Assembly (NCBI GenBank): GCA_003979335.1
Contig: RYWC01000031.1
Coordinates: 1-7,627, forward strand
Direction: 5' to 3'
DNA length: 7,627 nt
DNA from: Clostridia bacterium
GTDB lineage: Bacteria; Bacillota_A; Clostridia; Christensenellales; Borkfalkiaceae
The notes under the pieces were generated by a model that was given only the letters and a program-made list of their open reading frames with translations, ran no database searches and was not told the origin of the DNA. A program made the translations under genes and the position numbers. This document shows positions 1-4,929 of this stretch, one piece after another (the first letter of the stretch is position 1; each line of letters begins with the position of its first letter).

Positions 1-12
1 AGCTGATTAAGT

Positions 13-396
13 ATGCTGTTTTCTGTAGTTTGCGAAATGGAATCGATATTCATTCCGGCAAAAAAGAAAGTAATGATTCTTTCTAAAAAAATAATTGATA
101 AATTATCAACCAGTGAAGACTACGCGGCTAAAATAGCTTTAAATACACAAATGATGTTGGAAAAAAACGAATTTGCCTCCAACGAAACCACTTACCAATC
201 AGAAGTATACCGCATAACCGAGAAAATAATTGTTCAAGGACAAAAAGAAAACAGCATTGTTGACGGGTTATCTATAAAATTAGCCGACTATTATTGGGGC
301 GTAGTCTACCTTTATGCCTTAAAAAAATTGTTTACAACACAGTACGAGTTGATAACCGAAACAGATTTAGCGCGCGTTCTTTTAAAAAACGGCTGA
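13..396 (+). CDS. C-terminal part of a TetR-family transcriptional regulator (HTH half missing)
   Basis: I read this as the ligand-binding half of a TetR/AcrR regulator. The pattern is an amphipathic helical protein with a GQKENSI segment (residues 76-82), then ADYYWGVVYLYALKKLF (91-107), which matches the 'G-Q-x-E-G-s-I ... fW ... Gla' layout common in TetR C-termini. The opening residues LFSVVCEM resemble the helix that directly follows the HTH in TetR proteins (the usual 'FKSKEELF...'). The helix-turn-helix itself should therefore lie upstream, beyond the window edge, but the same frame carries a TGA at 4-6. Either the gene is broken by a nonsense or frameshift change, or this is a separate short protein. 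ATG 13, 37 and 73 are all possible starts and none has a good ribosome-binding site, which favours a remnant. It ends in TGA TAA, 31 bases before the reductase gene, so it was probably the local regulator of that operon. The family call is by pattern only. Confidence 0.6.
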   Translation: MLFSVVCEMESIFIPAKKKVMILSKKIIDKLSTSEDYAAKIALNTQMMLEKNEFASNETTYQSEVYRITEKIIVQGQKENSIVDGLSIKLADYYWGVVYLYALKKLFTTQYELITETDLARVLLKNG

Positions 397-428
397 TAAA
401 GGAGACTACGGCTGATAAAGGAGACTTA
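391..428 (+). repeat. 19-bp tandem duplication of stop codon plus ribosome-binding site
   Basis: Two head-to-tail copies of a 19-base unit, 391-409 and 410-428, are identical over their first 17 bases (GGCTGATAAAGGAGACT) and differ only in the last two. The first copy contains the end of the regulator fragment and its TGA-TAA stops. The second contains the Shine-Dalgarno site actually used by the reductase gene. The copy difference (AC versus TA) means only the second copy leads into an ATG. Confidence 0.95.
417..423 (+). promoter_or_regulatory. Ribosome-binding site of the SDR gene
   Basis: AAAGGAG ends 4 bases before the ATG at 428 and fixes that start. An identical AAAGGAG at 398-404, in the first tandem copy, has no start codon at the matching distance (CGG there), so it is a decoy or an extra ribosome docking site. 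Confidence 0.85.
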
Positions 429-1189
429 TGAAAAAAATTGCAATTATTACCGGCGCTTCGGGCGGTATAGGCAAGGCGTTTGTTCGCGAACTCGCAAACG
501 AACCTCTTGACGAAATTTGGGTAATTGGCAGAAACGGAGAAAGACTGTTACTATTAAGAAAAGAGTTCGGGCAAAAAATTATTCCGCTATGCAAAGACCT
601 TACCGAAACTGACGATTTGATATCCATTTCAAATTTTTTGAAAGAAAAGACCCCCTCCGTTTTATGGTTAATAAATAACGCTGGAATTGCAAAAATGGCT
701 CATACCGTGGATTTCTCAGCCGCAGAAATAAACAAGACAATAGATTTAAACTGCAAAGCCCCCTGCACCCTTATTAACATTTGTTTCCCCTATTTTGAAA
801 AAGGCTCTAAAATACTCAACGTTTGCTCTGCTTCCGCCTTTCAGCCCGTCCCGCGCCTAAATTTATACGCTGCCACAAAGGCTTTTGAAAGAAGCTATTC
901 ACGCGCGCTGAACGCAGAGTTTAAAACTTATAGAATAACAGTTACCGCCGTTTGCCCCGGTTGGGTCGATACGGAAATGTTGTCAAAAGAGCTGAACGGC
1001 AAAAAAGTTAAATTCCCCGGAATTGTTGCACCCGAGAAAGTCGCAAAAAAGGCGATAAAGGACGCTAAAAAAGGAAAAGACATGTCGGTTTGTTCATTAT
1101 ACGTCAAATGCCAGCATCTTAACGTAAAACTGCTACCTCAAAAATTGACAATGAAAATCTGGATGAATAGCATTAGAAGGTATTTATAA
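428..1189 (+). CDS. Classical short-chain dehydrogenase/reductase (SDR), NAD(P)-dependent
   Basis: A 253-residue, single-domain Rossmann oxidoreductase of normal length for classical SDRs (about 250). Visible motifs: the nucleotide-binding TGASGGIG at residues 8-15; an acidic D57 in the 'KDLT' segment that usually contacts adenine; NNAG at 83-86; and the catalytic tetrad N108, S134, Y147 and K151 (YxxxK reads YAATK). The CPGWVDTEM segment (176-184) is the usual post-catalytic PG motif. R35 after strand beta-2 ('VIGRN') is the type of residue often seen in NADP(H)-preferring members, so NADPH use is a reasonable inference. The C-terminus (about 225-253) is basic and fairly hydrophobic, as in SDRs that touch membranes or lipid-like substrates. 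The start is set by AAAGGAG at 417-423. The stop lies 2 bases before the acyltransferase ATG, so the two are probably translationally coupled. The substrate cannot be told from sequence; a ketone or 3-oxoacyl type is plausible. Confidence 0.93.
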   Translation: MKKIAIITGASGGIGKAFVRELANEPLDEIWVIGRNGERLLLLRKEFGQKIIPLCKDLTETDDLISISNFLKEKTPSVLWLINNAGIAKMAHTVDFSAAEINKTIDLNCKAPCTLINICFPYFEKGSKILNVCSASAFQPVPRLNLYAATKAFERSYSRALNAEFKTYRITVTAVCPGWVDTEMLSKELNGKKVKFPGIVAPEKVAKKAIKDAKKGKDMSVCSLYVKCQHLNVKLLPQKLTMKIWMNSIRRYL

Positions 1190-1191
1190 GA

Positions 1192-2379
1192 ATGAACGAA
1201 ATTTTAACAGAACGCCAAAATTTATTTGAACCAAACGTATATGTTGCCGTATGCGCAGAAGTTTCAGAAGACGCAAGCCCAGAAATGCTTATTTCCGCAG
1301 TAAACAAAGCGTATGAAGCCAACGAAGCTGCTATGTCAAAAATTGTCTTAAAAGACAGGCTTGCTTACTATGAAAAATTACCAAAAACCAAGTGTAAAAC
1401 AGAGATATGTAATAAAAACTGGATTGATATTTTAAACCAAAATCAAAAAGATACGTTTGTCATAGATAAAGGAGAACTAATAAGAACTTTTATTATACCG
1501 TTAAAAGATAAAATTCAAATTCTTATTATGGCGCACCATTTGGCAGGCGACGGTAAATCTATAATTTTTTTACTGAAAGACATAATGGAAGCCTTATCCG
1601 GCGCAGACATAAAATATAAACCGATGACGCTGATTACAAAGAAGCAATTGACCGAAGAAAAATTGAGCCGAGCGGCAAAATTCTTTATAAAGTATTGCGA
1701 TAAAAAATGGAAAAATGTCTCTTTCGGCTGGGAAGACTTTTACAATATGCACAGCACATATTGGAATGCATATTCATCTGATATACAGTACAGAACTTTA
1801 ACTACCGAAGAAACAGAAAAAATTACGGATGGTGCAAAACAAATCGGATGTTCGGTAAACAGTTACATTTTGACTTCTATTCTGCAAAAAACGAAACGGC
1901 GTTGCGATACAGGCGTTCCCGTCAGCGTAAGAGAGAAATCAAACGAAGCAATGACAAACCTTGTTTCGGCAGTAAACATAAAATATAAATACAAGCAAAA
2001 TAGAACTTTTGAAGAAAACGCAAAAATTATTCATCAAAAAATAGCTGATAAACTGAAATACAGTAAATTATTTGTTCTGAAATTTATTTCGGAACTGCCC
2101 CCTACGTTGATTGATGCCGTACTGTTGAACACATACAATCTCTATTCTGACACTCTTGCACATAAAACCGCAAAAATTATGGGCTATCAAGGAGAAAAAA
2201 AGAGAGATTGCGGCGTTTCCAACCTTACGGTAATAGATATTCCGTCCTCCTACGGCAATCTTAAATTAGAAAGCATAATTTTTGTTCCGCCGGCGGTTTC
2301 ATATTCAAATAACATTATCGGAATTTCAACATTTAACGGACAACTGACTTTCAGCATTCACAATATAAAAACTAATTAA
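1192..2379 (+). CDS. Stand-alone condensation-domain-like acyltransferase (HHxxxDG superfamily)
   Basis: A 395-residue protein of the chloramphenicol-acetyltransferase-like fold that includes NRPS condensation domains, PapA-type and alcohol acyltransferases. The key evidence is HHLAGDG at residues 115-121 (H116 would be the catalytic base, D120 structural), preceded by the typical hydrophobic strand ILIMA. The N-terminus (EPNVYVAVCAEV..., then an ISAVNKAYEANEA helix) follows the usual first strand and 'L..Al..l...h' helix. The C-terminal ISTFNGQLTFSI (378-389) matches the late 'tYNGkl.fsi' strand. I see no clear DFGWG box: the equivalent stretch reads SSYGNLKLESIIFVPP (352-367). There is no adenylation, carrier-protein or thioesterase domain, and the protein is shorter than most C domains (about 430-450), so the acyl donor must be a free acyl-CoA or an unlinked carrier. 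The start is 2 bases after the SDR stop; a weak AGAAGG lies 11 bases upstream, consistent with coupling. The gene is notably AT-rich. Substrate unknown. Confidence 0.8.
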   Translation: MNEILTERQNLFEPNVYVAVCAEVSEDASPEMLISAVNKAYEANEAAMSKIVLKDRLAYYEKLPKTKCKTEICNKNWIDILNQNQKDTFVIDKGELIRTFIIPLKDKIQILIMAHHLAGDGKSIIFLLKDIMEALSGADIKYKPMTLITKKQLTEEKLSRAAKFFIKYCDKKWKNVSFGWEDFYNMHSTYWNAYSSDIQYRTLTTEETEKITDGAKQIGCSVNSYILTSILQKTKRRCDTGVPVSVREKSNEAMTNLVSAVNIKYKYKQNRTFEENAKIIHQKIADKLKYSKLFVLKFISELPPTLIDAVLLNTYNLYSDTLAHKTAKIMGYQGEKKRDCGVSNLTVIDIPSSYGNLKLESIIFVPPAVSYSNNIIGISTFNGQLTFSIHNIKTN

Positions 2380-2415
2380 AATAAAAAAGACCGCGTTTAC
2401 GGTCTTTTTTATTTT
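2378..2415. terminator. Bidirectional intrinsic terminator between convergent operons
   Basis: Perfect 16-bp inverted arms (2378-2393 and 2400-2415) flank a 6-base loop. The GC core is GACCG/CGGTC, and the arms continue as A6 on the left and T6 on the right, so a hairpin followed by a T tract forms on either strand. The TAA of the acyltransferase (2377-2379) and the TAA of the permease (2416-2414 on the minus strand) both overlap the arms, so the intergenic region is essentially this hairpin. Confidence 0.93.
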
Positions 2416-3559
2416 AACTTTCCTGCATTACTTCTTTAACTGAAACTTTCCTGATTTTAAACGTACATACTGACATAACCAATGCAACGCAAATTATAAA
2501 CACGGCAAGTGTTATGAACATAACCGGAACATTGAATGTGTATTCGGGGATTTCGCCCACGTCTTTAAATATAACGTTAACCATCAAAATCAAAAGCCCA
2601 TACTGATATGCCGTACCTATTCCGAAACCTATTAAAGCAAACGGCGCATATCCCGTAAATACCGATAAAACGCATTCTTTAAGCGAGTATCCGAAAGCTT
2701 TCATCATAGAAACGCTTTTTATGTTTCCGTTCAGAAGAGACGTAACCGCCATAACCATAACTACCGCAGAAAGAACAAGCCCTATAACAAGAATTAGTTT
2801 CCCCATTAGCCCTGGCGTCAATTCATCCATAGATAGCCCCATCTGAACCATTGCCGAAAAACAAAAGCTTGCAAATACTATAAAAAATGTAAGCATTTTT
2901 TTCGTGGTTACCGACTTTATACCCATCTCAACAAGAAAACTGCGTTCCTTACTGCATTTTTCATTTCTTGACTGTTTTTTAATATTCGTTTTAGATAGCC
3001 CTTTCAGCATTTCACCGACAGGACGGCGCAATTTAAAATATGCTATAAAACAAGAAACGAACGCAAAAATTATCGGCGGAACGGCGACAAGGCAAATGAA
3101 AAGCACGGGGTGAAAATTAATAGGAATATCAGGCATCCCCTCTATCCGCATTCCCTCATAAACGTAAGGAATAGCTATAAAACCTGCCGCAAAACCAAAA
3201 ACACAGCCGATTAGAACACTTAAACCGAAAATCCAGAATTTCATGCAAAGCTTTAAATCAGAATAACCCATTGCCTTTAAAATTCCGAGCTGTTTGGCGT
3301 GACCGTCAACATATAATTTTATGTAAAACGCTGTCATTACCACCGCAATCACACCAAGGAAACCTCCGCTTATCGCCGCAACAAACTTTGCAGTTGCAAG
3401 CTGAGCGTTAAAAAGCGATTGACTTGCCTGACTGACTTCGTCTTCCAAAGGCAAAACATCCAGATAGAAATTTAACATAAAAGTGCAAACAAAAACTGCA
3501 CAAAAGCAGATAACGGCAACCGCAATAAGCTTTAAACTATCGTTAATACTAATTATCAT
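2414..3559 (-). CDS. ABC transporter permease, FtsX/MacB type
   Basis: A 381-residue integral membrane protein, the permease partner of the ATPase encoded just upstream. Hydrophobic segments lie near residues 9-30, 63-83, 110-130, 151-175, 222-240, 254-275, 303-330 and 346-366, about eight passes. It shows an internal duplication: each half has an FtsX-domain signature at the cytoplasmic coupling helix, GILKAMGYS (92-100) and MMKAFGYSL (285-293). A basic cytoplasmic linker (about 176-222) joins the halves. The segment after the first helix is only about 30 residues, so the large extracytoplasmic domain of MacB/LolC proteins is lacking. Families of this class move lipids, peptides or hydrophobic drugs outward or across the membrane by mechanotransmission. 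Start ATG 3559 follows the ATPase stop by 3 bases, with GGGTGG at 3571-3566 as the ribosome-binding site. The substrate is not predictable; efflux is inferred from the family and the TetR control. Confidence 0.88.
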   Translation of the reverse strand: MIISINDSLKLIAVAVICFCAVFVCTFMLNFYLDVLPLEDEVSQASQSLFNAQLATAKFVAAISGGFLGVIAVVMTAFYIKLYVDGHAKQLGILKAMGYSDLKLCMKFWIFGLSVLIGCVFGFAAGFIAIPYVYEGMRIEGMPDIPINFHPVLFICLVAVPPIIFAFVSCFIAYFKLRRPVGEMLKGLSKTNIKKQSRNEKCSKERSFLVEMGIKSVTTKKMLTFFIVFASFCFSAMVQMGLSMDELTPGLMGKLILVIGLVLSAVVMVMAVTSLLNGNIKSVSMMKAFGYSLKECVLSVFTGYAPFALIGFGIGTAYQYGLLILMVNVIFKDVGEIPEYTFNVPVMFITLAVFIICVALVMSVCTFKIRKVSVKEVMQES

Positions 3560-3562
3560 AAA

Positions 3563-4249
3563 TTACCACCCTATTTCTAAAGCCGATTTCGGGGTTTTAT
3601 TTCTGACAATTTCAGTTATTAAACCGCTATTCATTTTTATTACAACGTCAGCCATTTCTGCGATATTTGCATTGTGTGTAACCATTATCATAGTAAAGCG
3701 CTTTTCATTTTTTAACCTTATTATATAATCGAGTATTTCCCTGCCCGTCTTTTCATCCAACGCGCCTGTAGGTTCGTCAAGAAAAAGAACATTGGGTTCT
3801 TTTGCAAGAGCGCGCGCAATACATACCCTTTGCTGTTCTCCGCCGGACAACTGCAAGGGTTTGTTTTTAATTTTTTCTTCGAGACCGACGGCGGAAATGA
3901 TTTCTTTATAACTTTTGTTAGATGAAAGCGCCGCGCCCATTTTCACGTTGTTTTCCACATTTAAATTTGGCAAAAGATAATACTGCTGAAAAATGAAGCC
4001 GACGTTTTTTCTTCGGAATTCCGTCAGCCCTTTTTCGTTTAATTGCGAAATATTTACTTCTCCGTGATAAACGCTTCCTTTATCAGCCCTTTCAAGTCCT
4101 GACAGCAAGCTTAAAAGAGTAGATTTACCTGAACCGGAAGCGCCCAAAATTACCGCAAACTCCCCATCGGCAATTTCCAAATCTATGCCTTTAAGTACCT
4201 GAACATTTCCGTTGTTGTACGATTTTTGTAAATTTTCTGCTTTTATCAT
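3563..4249 (-). CDS. ABC transporter ATP-binding protein, LolD/MacB type
   Basis: A complete 228-residue nucleotide-binding protein that powers the adjacent FtsX permease. Motifs (numbered from the start chosen here): Walker A GASGSGKST 36-44; Q-loop FQQYYLLP 87-94; signature LSGGEQQR 134-141; Walker B VLFLDEP 154-160 with catalytic E159; D-loop GALD 162-165; switch histidine H192 in MVTHN. All catalytic residues are present. The 'L(L)PNLNVENNV' after the Q-loop and 'DEPTGALD' are typical of the MacB/LolD/SalX subfamily. The frame stays open five codons further, to ATG 4264, but ATG 4249 is preferred because GGAGGG sits 5 bases ahead of it and because it overlaps the TetR stop in an ATGA arrangement. 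The short C-terminal tail after the H-loop contains no extra domain. Confidence 0.96.
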   Translation of the reverse strand: MIKAENLQKSYNNGNVQVLKGIDLEIADGEFAVILGASGSGKSTLLSLLSGLERADKGSVYHGEVNISQLNEKGLTEFRRKNVGFIFQQYYLLPNLNVENNVKMGAALSSNKSYKEIISAVGLEEKIKNKPLQLSGGEQQRVCIARALAKEPNVLFLDEPTGALDEKTGREILDYIIRLKNEKRFTMIMVTHNANIAEMADVVIKMNSGLITEIVRNKTPKSALEIGW

Positions 4250-4824
4250 ACTTTCCCTCCGCATTTTATGTTTTTTATCAAACTTTTAAAAACTTCGCTA
4301 ATCATATCGGATATCTGCTGAGGAGTAAACGCACAGACGCCCGTTGCTATCAATACGGCAATTCCATGCGAATATACCCATAGGTGCATATAAAGATCTT
4401 CGCTTGTCTTTCTGTCTAATAAGTAACAGTCTTCAATCGATTTGAGAATGCGTTCGTAATTTTCGTCTATGCCCTGTAAAATCGTAGATTTATCAGGCTT
4501 ACCGAGACGGTCGCGCATAAACAACAGCTGAAAAAGCTTAGGATACATACCAGCAAAGCGAATATATGCCATGCCAACGCCTTTGAAAGGCAGCTCTTCT
4601 TTAAGACCTTCCGCAACAAAAGACGAATAAATATGTTCCGCTTTTTTTAAAACTTGAGTCTGCACTTCCTCCATACTATCGAAAACAGTGAAAATAGGAC
4701 GCGGAGAACTTCCCAAAGCTTCACCCAAAGAACGCGCAGTCAATGCATCAATCCCAGAGTCAGCTACAATATTTAAAGCGGCATCCGTTATTTCTGTTTT
4801 CGAAAATTTTGCTTTCGGTGGCAT
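4246..4824 (-). CDS. TetR/AcrR-family transcriptional regulator (local repressor of the ABC operon)
   Basis: A 192-residue regulator of usual TetR length. The N-terminal DNA-binding domain is complete: helix 1 'SKTEITDAALNIVADSGIDALT' (about 8-29), then the helix-turn-helix 'ARSLGEALGSSPRPIFTVFDSMEEV' (about 30-54). The C-terminal half is helical and includes LWVYSHGIAVLIATG (148-162), similar to the WHG-type effector/dimer domain seen in clostridial TetR proteins. It starts at ATG 4824 with AAAGGAG at 4836-4830 and a 5-base spacer. It ends in TGA (4248-4246), overlapping the ATG of the ATPase. It is the first gene of a three-gene leftward operon, and its promoter region contains a dyad overlapping the -10 box, so autorepression relieved by a transported compound is the simplest model. 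That model is inference; the family call itself is firm. Confidence 0.94.
   Translation of the reverse strand: MPPKAKFSKTEITDAALNIVADSGIDALTARSLGEALGSSPRPIFTVFDSMEEVQTQVLKKAEHIYSSFVAEGLKEELPFKGVGMAYIRFAGMYPKLFQLLFMRDRLGKPDKSTILQGIDENYERILKSIEDCYLLDRKTSEDLYMHLWVYSHGIAVLIATGVCAFTPQQISDMISEVFKSLIKNIKCGGKV
4255..4260 (-). promoter_or_regulatory. Ribosome-binding site deciding the ABC ATPase start
   Basis: On the minus strand GGAGGG (4260-4255) is followed by a 5-base spacer and ATG 4249-4247. It lies inside the last codons of the TetR gene and would fall inside the coding region if ATG 4264 were used, so it argues for the shorter ATPase. Confidence 0.85.
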
Positions 4825-4839
4825 AAATACTCCTTTTTT

Positions 4840-4875
4840 ATTTAAAACTGACGTTTTGCAACACTTGTTTTAAAT
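4840..4875. promoter_or_regulatory. Candidate TetR operator: 36-bp dyad overlapping the -10 box
   Basis: The outer arms ATTTAAAAC (4840-4848) and GTTTTAAAT (4867-4875) are perfect 9-bp inverted repeats, and an inner GTT/AAC pair (4853-4855 with 4860-4862) is symmetric about the same centre (4857.5). Twelve of 18 base pairs are therefore symmetric. The dyad covers the end of the -10 element and the expected start of transcription of the TetR gene, where a bound repressor would block initiation. The AT-rich arms mean part of the match could be chance. Confidence 0.55.
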
Positions 4876-4901
4876 TATACTACATAAATCTCAAATGTCA
4901 A
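4874..4901 (-). promoter_or_regulatory. Sigma-70-type promoter of the tetR-ABC operon
   Basis: On the minus strand, consensus TTGACA (4901-4896) is followed by a 16-base spacer and consensus TATAAT (4879-4874). The predicted transcription start is near 4867, about 43 bases ahead of the TetR ATG. Both hexamers are perfect; the spacer is one base short of the optimum. It would drive the TetR regulator, ATPase and permease as one message. Confidence 0.9.
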
Positions 4902-4902
4902 T

Positions 4903-4926
4903 AAAAAAGCGGCGCAGATTGCGCCG
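4903..4926 (-). terminator. Intrinsic terminator of the AEC-GH28 operon
   Basis: A 7-bp GC-rich stem (4910-4916 with 4920-4926, CGGCGCA/TGCGCCG) has a 3-base loop and is followed on the minus strand by C and six Ts (4908-4903). The stem begins 3 bases after the TAA of the glycoside hydrolase. Five Ts on the plus-strand side (4927-4931) could give weak termination the other way, but no plus-strand gene is present there. Confidence 0.92.
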
Positions 4927-4929
4927 TTT

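Noticed and set aside
4..6. In-frame TGA as a sign of UGA recoding (Trp or Gly) in this organism
   Set aside because: The TetR gene at 4246 ends in TGA exactly at a well-placed ATG of the ATPase, and tryptophan is encoded by TGG throughout, so UGA behaves as a normal stop.
3..86. Alternative plus-strand frame open from the window edge, as the true continuation of the upstream regulator
   Set aside because: Its translation (LIKYAVFCSLRNGIDIHSG…) shows no TetR-like pattern, while the frame beginning at 13 gives the expected post-HTH helix; it ends at TAA 84-86.
251..285. TTGACG...TATAAA as a promoter ahead of the SDR gene
   Set aside because: The two hexamers are only about 7 bases apart, too close for a sigma-70 promoter; the operon promoter is more likely upstream of the window.
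406..627. Minus-strand open frame over the start of the SDR gene
   Set aside because: It is antisense to the Rossmann motif region, its product is low-complexity and Ser/Pro-rich, and it has no supporting ribosome site.
1145..1192. Consensus TTGACA at 1145-1150 with TAGCAT 17 bases downstream, as an internal promoter for the acyltransferase gene
   Set aside because: The -10 match is only 4 of 6, and the hexamer falls in coding sequence (…KLTMKIW…) of a tightly coupled gene pair. It is probably chance in AT-rich DNA.
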